A stretch of DNA of 5,468 nt from Sphingomonas sp. UBA1000 (GTDB lineage Bacteria > Pseudomonadota > Alphaproteobacteria > Sphingomonadales > Sphingomonadaceae). Below, in pieces: positions 1 to 5,468 of this stretch (within the stretch, counting starts at the first letter, position 1; each line of letters opens with the position of its first letter). The stretch spans positions 1-5,468 of the forward strand of contig DBAW01000083.1 in the NCBI GenBank assembly GCA_002291855.1, read 5' to 3'. The notes beneath the pieces were generated by a model. The model did not search any database. It had not been told where the DNA came from and was given only the letters and a program-made list of their open reading frames with translations. A program made the translations under genes and the position numbers.

Positions 1-1021
1 CGACGAGGATGTGACCAGCGGCGTGCGCGCGACCTTGGCGCATGACGCCGGGCCGCTCGCCCTGCGCTGGAGCGGGCAGGTGCAGCACAGCCGCCATGAA
101 CAGGTCGACACCCCCTTCCCCGCCGCCGTGCCCGGGCCACGCCTTGCCTATGCGCAGCGGTTGCTGAGCCTGGGGGTGGAGGCCGATGCCCCGCTGGCGG
201 ACGCGCTGCGCGCGACCTTCGGCCTTGCCTATGACCGGGCGACAACGCCGCTGACCGGCGACAAGCCGCGCCAGCCGGTGGCCGACGCCCCGGCCTTTTC
301 GGCGGCCCTGGCCTGGACGCCGGGTCCGGGCTGGTCGGTCACCGTGTCGGGCGGGCGGCGCACGCGCTTCGCCTCGCCGCGCGAATTGTTCGGCGAGGCG
401 CTGGGCCGGTTCCTGATCAACCCCGATCTGCGCCCCGAGCGCGCCTGGCTCGGCGATCTGGAGCTGAACTGGCAGGGGGACGGCGTGTCGCTGACCCTGA
501 ACCCGTTCATCATCCGCGGCACCGGCACGCTGTCGCAGCGGGTGGTAACGGTGAACGGCACCGCGCTGCGCCAGCGGTTCAACCTGTCGGGCACGCTCAG
601 CACCGGGATGGACGCGACGCTGACCGCGCGCCCGGCCAAAAGGCTGAGCGTGCAGCTGGCCGCCAGCCTGTTGCGCGCGCGCGCGGACGCCGAAGACGCG
701 CTGCCCTTCCGCCGCCTCGTCCAGCGACCGGGCACCGAAATCGCGCTGGCGCTCGATTATCTGTTCCCCGGCGACGCCGATCTGCGCGCCGAGCTGCGCC
801 ATATCGGCGGCGCGGTCGATCTGGATGCAGCGGGCGCACGGATCGCGCTGCCGGCGGCGACCGAGCTCAACATGCAGGCGGCGGTCCCCCTTGTCCGGCT
901 GGGCGCGGCGCGCCTGTCGCTGACGCTGGCCGCCGACAATCTGACCGACGCACTGATCCTGCCGCAGACCGGCCTGCCGCTGGCCGGGCGCACGCTGCGG
1001 CTGGGGATCCGGATCGACTAG
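1..1021 (+). CDS. TonB-dependent outer-membrane receptor, C-terminal barrel part (5' end outside window)
   Basis: The open frame enters from the left edge (codons in phase from base 2) and ends at TAG 1019-1021, giving about 339 residues. What is visible is the later part of a 22-stranded beta-barrel: alternating polar/hydrophobic strands, the family-typical stretch with RTRFASPRELFGEALGRF followed by NPDLRPERAW (about bases 358-450), and near the end an ADNLTD block followed by GRTLRLG. The plug domain and TonB box are not in the window. Such receptors take up siderophores, vitamins or oligosaccharides through the outer membrane using TonB energy. Here the downstream pectate lyase and the facing kduD-kdgK cluster suggest oligogalacturonides, but that is context only; nothing in the visible barrel fixes the ligand. 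One oddity is that the protein ends in Ile-Asp instead of the usual terminal aromatic residue. Family call is firm; substrate is a guess. Confidence 0.87.
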   Translation, partial: DEDVTSGVRATLAHDAGPLALRWSGQVQHSRHEQVDTPFPAAVPGPRLAYAQRLLSLGVEADAPLADALRATFGLAYDRATTPLTGDKPRQPVADAPAFSAALAWTPGPGWSVTVSGGRRTRFASPRELFGEALGRFLINPDLRPERAWLGDLELNWQGDGVSLTLNPFIIRGTGTLSQRVVTVNGTALRQRFNLSGTLSTGMDATLTARPAKRLSVQLAASLLRARADAEDALPFRRLVQRPGTEIALALDYLFPGDADLRAELRHIGGAVDLDAAGARIALPAATELNMQAAVPLVRLGAARLSLTLAADNLTDALILPQTGLPLAGRTLRLGIRID

Positions 1022-1038
1022 CGCATTTTCAGGCCGGG

Positions 1039-1059
1039 CTGGGTCACGATGCGACCCGG
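1039..1059 (+). terminator. Hairpin after the receptor gene, possible weak terminator
   Basis: Eighteen bases after the receptor stop codon, CTGGGTC (1039-1045) can pair with GACCCGG (1053-1059) around the 7-base loop ACGATGC. This is a 7-bp stem with one G-U pair. No T-run follows, so it is not a canonical intrinsic terminator; it may assist Rho-dependent stopping or protect the receptor mRNA 3' end. The ATG at 1049 that would give the longest form of the lyase frame sits in this loop, which argues against that start. Confidence 0.35.
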
Positions 1060-1126
1060 AAGATGCGGCAGATCAACGACCCGGAGCGGTTCCGCGCGGC
1101 CCTCCGACGCAGCATGGAAACCGGTG

Positions 1127-1136
1127 TCAATATTGA
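1127..1136. promoter_or_regulatory. AT-rich perfect palindrome, candidate operator upstream of the lyase
   Basis: TCAATATTGA is a perfect 10-bp palindrome about 60 bases before the lyase start codon. It is an AT-rich island in a GC-rich region and lies in the only sizeable non-coding gap of the window, where a promoter and regulator site for the lyase would be expected. I cannot match it to a named consensus (it is not an evident KdgR, UxuR or LacI-type site). A 10-bp palindrome is common by chance, so only position and composition support it. No convincing -35/-10 pair could be assigned around it. Confidence 0.3.
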
Positions 1137-1179
1137 TTGCCATGCCTGTCCGATTCTGCCAAGCAACGCATCAAAAGCT

Positions 1180-1187
1180 GGGGAGAG
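1180..1187 (+). promoter_or_regulatory. Shine-Dalgarno sequence fixing the lyase start
   Basis: GGGGAGAG precedes the ATG at 1196 with an 8-base spacer, and is the only purine-rich ribosome binding site near a start codon in this frame. It selects 1196 over the in-frame upstream ATG at 1049, which lacks such a site. Confidence 0.65.
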
Positions 1188-1195
1188 TGGGGAAA

Positions 1196-2533
1196 ATGCG
1201 CCGATTTCTCGCTGTTTTTGCGGCGGTTTCGCTGGCGGCGCTGGCCGCGCCGGCCGTCGATGCCCATCCGCAGGACCCGACCAGAGGAGGTGCTGGCGGC
1301 CGCATCATCCGCGTCACCACGCTTGCCAAGGACGGGCCGGGCAGCCTGCGCGCCGCCATCGCCGCCAAGGGGCCGCGCATCATCGTGTTCGAGGTCGGCG
1401 GGGTGATCGACCTTGAACGGTCTGGCATCGACATCAGCAACCCGTTCGTCACCATCGCCGGGCAGACCGCGCCCGCGCCCGGCATCACGATCATCAAGGG
1501 CGGCATCGACATCAAGACGCATGATGTGAAGCTGGCGCATATCCGCGTGCTGACCGGGGCGGACGGCCAGCCCAAACGCAGCGGGTGGGAGGCCGATGCG
1601 CTGTCCACCGTCGGCGCGGCGCGGGTGGTGGTTGAAAACTGCACCTTCATGTGGGGCGTGGATGAAAACATGTCCGCCTCCGGCCCCCGTTTCACCGGCA
1701 CGACGGTTGCGCAGTGGCGCGCGGGCACCAGCCATGACATTGTGTTCCGGCTGAATCTGGCCGCCGAGGGGCTCGCCAATGCCAGCCATCCCAAGGGCGA
1801 GCATTCCAAGGGCTCGCTGGTCCATGACAATGCCACCGGCATCGTGTTCGACCGCAATATCTGGGCGCACAATGTCGAGCGCAGCCCGCTGGTCAAGGGC
1901 GGCGCGCAGGTGCTGATGGTCAACAACCTGATCTACAACCCGCAGAAACGCGCCGTGCATTACAATCTGATGGACCTTGAATGGACCGGCCAGCCGCATG
2001 TGACGGGCGAAATCACCGCCATCGGCAATGTGATGCGCGGCGGCAACGACACCGATGCCGGGCTGCCGTTCCTGATGCTGGGCGGGGTGGGCGATCTTGC
2101 CTTTTTCGGGCGCGAGAATCTGGCCGTCGACCGGCTGGGCAATCCGCTGCCGATGTTCGGGCGCTATGGCACGACCGCGGCGAAGCTGATCGAGGCGCCG
2201 GCACCGCTCGCCAGCCTTGAGGGCTATCGCATCCTGCCGGCCGGACAGGTCGAGACGGTGCTGCTCGCCACCGCCGGGGCGCGGCCCTGGGACCGGGGCA
2301 GCGAGGAGCTGCGCGTGCTGTTCTTCATCGCCGAAGGGCGCGGCGAGGTGATCGACGATGAGAGCGAGGTCGGCGGCTATCCGATGATCGCGCCGACCTC
2401 GGCCCCCTTTGACGAGGCGGCGTGGGATCTGGAGACGATGACGCCCAAATCGGGCCTTTATCCGGGCCAGAAACCGGGCACGCAGGAGGGGCTGTCGGCG
2501 CGCGACCGGGCGATGCGCGGCGGCAAGCCGTAA
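1196..2533 (+). CDS. Secreted pectate lyase, polysaccharide lyase family 1 type
   Basis: This 445-residue protein probably cleaves polygalacturonate by beta-elimination outside the cytoplasm, releasing unsaturated oligogalacturonides. Residues 1-24 form a Sec signal peptide: MRR, a hydrophobic Ala/Leu core, and an AVDA-HP cleavage site. The body is a right-handed parallel beta-helix that starts with the family block IRVTTLAKDGPGSLRAAI and then VFEVGGVIDL. Further PL1-like marks are TIAGQTAPAPGITII, the acidic DEN at 156-158 with SASG after it, ASHPKGEH around His198-Glu202, and NVERSPLVKGG followed by VNNLIYN. In the last, Arg229 aligns with the catalytic Arg of the R-x-P motif in PL1 enzymes. 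The C-terminal part (from about residue 340) carries the ARPWDRG and DESEVGGYP blocks seen in related proteobacterial lyases. The start at 1196 is chosen for its ribosome binding site and signal peptide; codon use upstream of it is not coding-like. It lies 174 bases after the receptor gene in the same direction, so it may share expression or have its own promoter. Exact substrate and cleavage mode are not readable from sequence. Confidence 0.9.
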   Translation: MRRFLAVFAAVSLAALAAPAVDAHPQDPTRGGAGGRIIRVTTLAKDGPGSLRAAIAAKGPRIIVFEVGGVIDLERSGIDISNPFVTIAGQTAPAPGITIIKGGIDIKTHDVKLAHIRVLTGADGQPKRSGWEADALSTVGAARVVVENCTFMWGVDENMSASGPRFTGTTVAQWRAGTSHDIVFRLNLAAEGLANASHPKGEHSKGSLVHDNATGIVFDRNIWAHNVERSPLVKGGAQVLMVNNLIYNPQKRAVHYNLMDLEWTGQPHVTGEITAIGNVMRGGNDTDAGLPFLMLGGVGDLAFFGRENLAVDRLGNPLPMFGRYGTTAAKLIEAPAPLASLEGYRILPAGQVETVLLATAGARPWDRGSEELRVLFFIAEGRGEVIDDESEVGGYPMIAPTSAPFDEAAWDLETMTPKSGLYPGQKPGTQEGLSARDRAMRGGKP

Positions 2534-2560
2534 CGCCCCCGCCCCTTCTGTTCCCGCCCC
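2534..2560. other. Convergent intergenic gap, C-rich, possible Rho-dependent termination region
   Basis: The 27 bases between the lyase stop and the esterase stop contain 18 C, 5 T, 4 G and no A on the plus strand. No stem with a T-run is present in either direction. A C-rich, G-poor, unstructured transcript is what Rho loads on, so the lyase mRNA might terminate Rho-dependently here. This is inference from composition; the minus-strand operon shows no matching signal. Confidence 0.3.
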
Positions 2561-4111
2561 TTACGTGCCCGGCTGCACATAGGGAAAGCGGCCGAACAGC
2601 TCCCGCTCCCACCGGCGCGGATCACTGACGACGCGGCTGTCACGGTCGAAGATCATCGTCAGCCGCGACTGAAGGTCATAGGCCGGCCAGCCGGGCGCGC
2701 CGGTGCGGGCGAAGCGGACAAAGGCGGTCATCATCACCCGGCTCATCGCCGCATGCGCCGGGGAGCGATGCGCCGAAGTGCCGAACGCCAGCCCGATATC
2801 GTCGGTGTGCGCGGCATTGTCGAAATCCAGCTGGTAGACAAAGCTGTTGCCCCGGCCGCCGCGCGCCCGCGCCTCGGCCTCCTCCACCTGCCCGCGCCAG
2901 CTGCGCGCCGGGGTGATGATGCGGTGGAACAGCTCGACCGGCGATGCCGCCGGATACCGGGCGCGGAACCGCTCGACCACCCAGCCGGGGGCGATATCGA
3001 CGCGCAATTCGGGCGCGATCCGATCGGCCAGATTGTCCCAGCTCAGCCCGCGCAGCACCGGCCCGTCGGGCGGATAGAAAGCGCGGCTTTCGGCGATGCA
3101 ATTGCCCAGCAGCATCGGGATGTCCGCCGATTGCGCGGGCGCATCGGGCCAGAAGGGGTGGCGGTCCAGATGCCGCATGTCGACGACCGGCCCGAAATAG
3201 ACGCGCCCGCCCAGCACCGGATCGGCCGCGCCAAGCGCCGCCCGCAGCTGCTCGACCGGGGCGGTCAGCGGATCGACCCCGTTGCCGAGCGCGGCCAGAT
3301 AGGCGCGGGCGCGGCGGGCGGCGTTGCCCGGGCCGGATGCCGTCACCTGCTGCCCGCTCATCGTGATTGCCTTGTGGAACAGGCCGCGCGCGGCGGGCAT
3401 CGCCATCAGCGTAGCGATCTTCGCGCCGCCGCCCGACTGGCCGAACAGCGTGACATTGCCCGGATCACCCCCGAACACGAAGATGTTGCGCTGCACCCAG
3501 TCGAGCGCCGCGATCAGATCGAGCTGGCCGGCATTGCCGCTGTCGGGCGCGCGGTCGGGCAGATAGAGATAGCCGAAGGCATTGAGCCGGTGATTGACCG
3601 TCACCACCACCACGCCCTGCGCGGCGAGCGCCGCGCCGTCATTGAGCGGATCGGCCACGCTGCCAGTGGCATAGGCCCCGCCATGCAAATAGACCATCAC
3701 CGGCAGGCCCTGCCCCAAATCCGCCGGGGTCCAGACGTTCAGGAACAGACAATCTTCCGACTGGGGGTGGTAGCCCGCCCCCGGCTGCGGGCAGGACGGG
3801 CCGAAGCCCGCGACCTGTTCGGCCATCGGCGTGTGCGAAACGGCCGCCACCGGGGCCGCGAACCGTTCGGCACGGGCATAGCGGATCCCGGTGAACCGCC
3901 GGACCCGCGGGCGCGCCGGAGCGCCCGGACCATCGACCAAGCTGCCCAGATAATGGCCCGAAGGCCCCCGCACCCCGACCAGAGCCGGTGCCCCGACCAG
4001 CGCCGGTGAGGGTGTCGGCGGGGCCGCGCGCGCGCCGGTGATGGCCAGCGCCGCCCCTGTCGCCCCGCCCGCCAGCACGGCGCGGCGGGTCCAGCGGTCA
4101 GCGGCGGACAT
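2561..4111 (-). CDS. Carboxylesterase type B (alpha/beta hydrolase), Tat-type exported
   Basis: This 516-residue serine esterase hydrolyses carboxylic ester bonds and is probably exported folded by the Tat system. With the start at 4111, residues 8-14 read TRRAVLA (twin Arg9-Arg10), followed by a Gly/Ala-rich hydrophobic stretch and an ARA cleavage site near 29. Family marks in order: FTGIRYA (about 73-79), EDCLFLNVW (119-127, the type B signature), oxyanion-hole HGG (143-145), nucleophile elbow GQSGGG with Ser226, AES with probable catalytic Glu341, and AAHTDD with probable catalytic His435. GQSGGG replaces the commoner GESAGG, which is a known variant. An 18-bp tandem repeat codes for a linker after the signal peptide. 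Its start lies 14 bases inside kdgK with no Shine-Dalgarno sequence, so translational coupling is likely. An in-frame ATG at 4174 would give 537 residues but puts 21 residues before the Tat region and overlaps kdgK by 77 bases. Removing acetyl, methyl or feruloyl groups from pectin is plausible from context; the sequence does not show the substrate. Confidence 0.9.
   Translation of the reverse strand: MSAADRWTRRAVLAGGATGAALAITGARAAPPTPSPALVGAPALVGVRGPSGHYLGSLVDGPGAPARPRVRRFTGIRYARAERFAAPVAAVSHTPMAEQVAGFGPSCPQPGAGYHPQSEDCLFLNVWTPADLGQGLPVMVYLHGGAYATGSVADPLNDGAALAAQGVVVVTVNHRLNAFGYLYLPDRAPDSGNAGQLDLIAALDWVQRNIFVFGGDPGNVTLFGQSGGGAKIATLMAMPAARGLFHKAITMSGQQVTASGPGNAARRARAYLAALGNGVDPLTAPVEQLRAALGAADPVLGGRVYFGPVVDMRHLDRHPFWPDAPAQSADIPMLLGNCIAESRAFYPPDGPVLRGLSWDNLADRIAPELRVDIAPGWVVERFRARYPAASPVELFHRIITPARSWRGQVEEAEARARGGRGNSFVYQLDFDNAAHTDDIGLAFGTSAHRSPAHAAMSRVMMTAFVRFARTGAPGWPAYDLQSRLTMIFDRDSRVVSDPRRWERELFGRFPYVQPGT
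3973..4008 (-). repeat. 18-bp in-frame tandem duplication in the esterase linker
   Basis: Bases 3973-3990 and 3991-4008 are adjacent copies differing at one position (17 of 18 identical, A versus C at 3983/4001). In the esterase frame they encode PALVGA then PALVGV, just after the predicted signal peptide. The length is a multiple of three, so the frame is kept. It looks like a slippage duplication in an unconstrained spacer. Confidence 0.85.
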
Positions 4112-5102
4112 CGCCCGCACGGGCGCTGAAATCATCCAGCATCGCCCGGCTGACCGGGCACATATCGCCCGCAATGCTGTGTTTGAGCGCAGCGAGCGCC
4201 AGCCCGCGCTGAGCCATCACCGCCAGATCGCCGCCCGCCAGCCAGCCATCGATCACCCCGGCAGCAAAGGCATCGCCGGTGCCGATCCGGTCGATGATGC
4301 CAGTGACGTCGATCTCGTCGGTCTGGTGGCGGCCGGTGCGGGCATCGACGCGGGCGGAGATGCGGTGATGATCGCTCGTCACCAGATGCCGCGCGGTCGA
4401 CGCGATCAGTTGCAGCCGGGGGAATGCGGCAAAGGCGGCCTCGGCGGCTTCGCGCCGCCGCCCCTCGCCCTCGCCGGAAAAGCTTTTGCCGAGCAGCAGC
4501 GAAATGTCGCGGTGATTGCCGATCAGGATGGTCGCATCGGCAACCAGCTCGCGCAGGATCGCCGCCGGATCGCTGTCCCATGCCGCCCAGAGCTGGGCGC
4601 GGTAATTGCCGTCAAAGCAGATCGGCACCCCGGCCGCGCGCGCCGCCGCCTGCGCGGCGCGTGCCAGCGCAACCCCGCCGGGGCCGAGCGCCGGGGTGAT
4701 CCCGCCGCTATGCAGCAGCCGCGCCCCCGCCAGCGCACCGGCAAAATCGATCATCTCCGGCTGCGCGAGCGCAAAGGCGCTGCCCGCGCGGTCATAGGTG
4801 ATTGCGGCGGGGCGCGGGCCGGACCCGGCCTCGAGGAAATACAGCCCCATGCGCCCGGCGGCGCGGACGAGATGGCGGGTATCGATCCCGGCCGCGCCGA
4901 GCGCCGCCAGCGCGCGGTCGCCCAGCGGATTGGCGCTCACCACCCCGGCAAAGCGCACATCATGGCCGAGCGCGGCGAGCGCCGAGGCGACATTGGCCTC
5001 CGCCCCGCCGACCACCAGATCAAGGCGCGTTGCCTGCACCAGCAGATGCCGGTCGGGCGGCGACAGGCGCAGCAGCAGCTCGCCGAAACAGGTGATCGTC
5101 AT
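4098..5102 (-). CDS. kdgK: 2-keto-3-deoxygluconate kinase (KdgK), PfkB family
   Basis: This 334-residue cytoplasmic kinase transfers phosphate from ATP to KDG, giving KDPG (EC 2.7.1.45), the step before KDPG aldolase in pectin and hexuronate breakdown. The N-terminus has the CFGELLLRLSP strand and PfkB signature 1 as GGAEANVA (32-39). The substrate lid carries LYFLEAG (87-93) and YDRAGSA (103-109), which are typical of KDG kinases and not of fructokinases or ribokinases. FDGNYRAQLW follows at 163-172. PfkB signature 2 is DRIGTGDAFAAGVI (271-284), with the GTG anion hole and catalytic base Asp277. The KHSIAGD block near the end (307-313) is also KdgK-like. Length is normal for the family. The ATG lies 9 bases after the kduD stop, with only GGCGGG directly before it. 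The end overlaps the esterase gene by 14 bases. A related PfkB sugar kinase is possible, but the kduD neighbour makes KDG the best substrate. Confidence 0.9.
   Translation of the reverse strand: MTITCFGELLLRLSPPDRHLLVQATRLDLVVGGAEANVASALAALGHDVRFAGVVSANPLGDRALAALGAAGIDTRHLVRAAGRMGLYFLEAGSGPRPAAITYDRAGSAFALAQPEMIDFAGALAGARLLHSGGITPALGPGGVALARAAQAAARAAGVPICFDGNYRAQLWAAWDSDPAAILRELVADATILIGNHRDISLLLGKSFSGEGEGRRREAAEAAFAAFPRLQLIASTARHLVTSDHHRISARVDARTGRHQTDEIDVTGIIDRIGTGDAFAAGVIDGWLAGGDLAVMAQRGLALAALKHSIAGDMCPVSRAMLDDFSARAGDVRR
4109..4125 (-). promoter_or_regulatory. Hairpin abutting the esterase start codon, within the kdgK 3' end
   Basis: Read on the minus strand, CGCCC-GTGC-GGGCG (4125 to 4112) is a perfect 5-bp all-G/C stem with a tetraloop, and the ATG of the esterase follows at once (4111-4109). 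The esterase has no recognisable Shine-Dalgarno sequence. Ribosomes finishing kdgK would melt this stem and end 14 bases inside the esterase gene, so the arrangement suits coupled re-initiation. The structure is seen; the regulatory role is inference, and short G/C stems are frequent in such GC-rich DNA. Confidence 0.35.
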
Positions 5103-5111
5103 CCCGCCCGC

Positions 5112-5468
5112 CTATCGCGCCAGCCAGCCGCCATCGACGGCAAGGATATGCCCGGTGACATAATCCGACGCGCCCGAGGCGAGGAACACCGCCGCCCCGG
5201 CAATGTCTTCGGGCCGGCCCCAGCGCCCGGCGGGGATGCGTTCGAGGATCTGGCGGTTGCGCGTCTCGTCGGCCTGCAGCGCGGCGGTGTTGTTGGTGGC
5301 GATATAGCCCGGCGCGATCGCATTGACCTGCACGCCCGCCGGCGCCAGCTCGTTCGCCATTGCGCGCGTCAGCCCGGCGACGCCCGATTTGGCGGCGGCA
5401 TAGCTCGGCACCCGGATCCCGCCCTGAAAGCTGAGCAGCGAGGCGATGTTGATGATCTTGCCCCGGCC
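5112..5468 (-). CDS. kduD: 2-dehydro-3-deoxy-D-gluconate 5-dehydrogenase (KduD), SDR family, C-terminal part
   Basis: This is the last 118 residues of a short-chain dehydrogenase; the frame runs off the right edge without a start. KduD reduces 2,5-diketo-3-deoxygluconate to KDG with NAD(P)H in the cytoplasm, feeding the KdgK encoded just downstream. The visible part begins GRGKIINIAS, with the catalytic Ser at 5441-5439, and continues with LLSFQGGIRVPSYAAAKSG, containing the SDR Y-x-x-x-K (Tyr 5402-5400, Lys 5390-5388). Then come VNAIAPGYIATNNT, ERIPAGRWGRPEDIAG and the end DYVTGHILAVDGGWLAR. These blocks, above all SFQGGIRVPSY, ATNNT and the DGGWLAR end, match KduD of enterobacteria as I remember it much better than generic SDRs. 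KduD proteins are about 250 residues, so roughly the first 130, including the Rossmann glycine motif, lie beyond the window. A GTG at 5411 is internal, not a start. Confidence 0.92.
   Translation of the reverse strand, partial: GRGKIINIASLLSFQGGIRVPSYAAAKSGVAGLTRAMANELAPAGVQVNAIAPGYIATNNTAALQADETRNRQILERIPAGRWGRPEDIAGAAVFLASGASDYVTGHILAVDGGWLAR

Noticed and set aside
1039..1059. Riboswitch or structured RNA in the lyase leader
   Set aside because: Only one short stem is visible in the 174-base gap; no conserved multi-helix pattern could be recognised.
1049..1195. N-terminal extension of the lyase to the upstream ATG at 1049
   Set aside because: It would place 49 Arg-rich residues before a good signal peptide. 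The start lies in a hairpin loop without a ribosome binding site, and third positions are not G/C-biased there.
1063..1416. A possible 117-codon gene beginning MRQINDPERF
   Set aside because: The first 18 or so codons have G/C-rich third positions and look mildly coding-like, but the bias stops near 1116 and the rest overlaps the lyase signal region in another frame. I recognise no family; at most it is a gene remnant.
1127..1999. A 290-codon open frame on the minus strand, opposite the lyase
   Set aside because: It is again in register with the codons of the sense gene and has no recognisable domain; the plus strand encodes a clear signal peptide and beta-helix lyase.
2753..4009. A 418-codon open frame on the plus strand, opposite the esterase gene
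   Set aside because: It reads the same triplets as the esterase in reverse, so stops appear only where the esterase uses TTA, CTA or TCA, all rare in GC-rich genomes. The product is Arg/Ala/Asp/His-rich and matches no family I know, whereas the esterase strand has a full set of catalytic motifs.
4112..4174. Longer esterase start at 4174
   Set aside because: It would add 21 residues before the Tat motif and overlap kdgK by 77 bases. The ATG at 4111 places the twin arginines at residues 9-10, which is typical for Tat signals.
5112..5411. A complete 99-residue protein starting at GTG 5411
   Set aside because: The frame stays open to the right edge and the upstream residues (IINIAS, SFQGG) continue the SDR fold, so this GTG is an internal valine of KduD.

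Overview
The window is very GC-rich, with strongly G/C-biased third codon positions. Its gene content is a TonB-dependent receptor next to an exported polysaccharide lyase, plus a Tat-type exported esterase. Together these suggest an alphaproteobacterium, most likely of the Sphingomonadales. That placement is inferred from style and protein flavour, not from a marker gene.

Layout: two plus-strand genes face three minus-strand genes. On the plus strand, the window opens inside a TonB-dependent outer-membrane receptor (1-1021, C-terminal barrel only). A 174-base intergenic region follows, with a hairpin, an AT-rich palindrome and a Shine-Dalgarno sequence. Next is a secreted family PL1-type pectate lyase (1196-2533). 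Only 27 bases separate it from the end of the minus-strand cluster. Read in its own direction from the right edge, that cluster is kduD (5468-5112, N-terminus outside the window), kdgK (5102-4098) and a Tat-type carboxylesterase type B (4111-2561). The first two are 9 bases apart and the last two overlap by 14 bases, so it looks like one operon.

Function: the genes fit a compact pectin / oligogalacturonide utilisation locus. The lyase would cut pectate outside the cytoplasm, the receptor would import the unsaturated oligomers across the outer membrane, and the esterase could strip ester groups. Inside the cell, KduD reduces 2,5-diketo-3-deoxygluconate to 2-keto-3-deoxygluconate (KDG), and KdgK phosphorylates KDG to KDPG for cleavage to pyruvate and glyceraldehyde-3-phosphate. 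Roles of the lyase, KduD and KdgK rest on recognisable motifs. The receptor's ligand and the esterase's substrate are inferred from neighbourhood only.

I see no mobile element, CRISPR array, tRNA or rRNA, and no clearly new system. The items most worth a second look are small: a hairpin abutting the esterase start codon inside the end of kdgK, the palindrome upstream of the lyase, and the A-free C-rich gap between the convergent genes.
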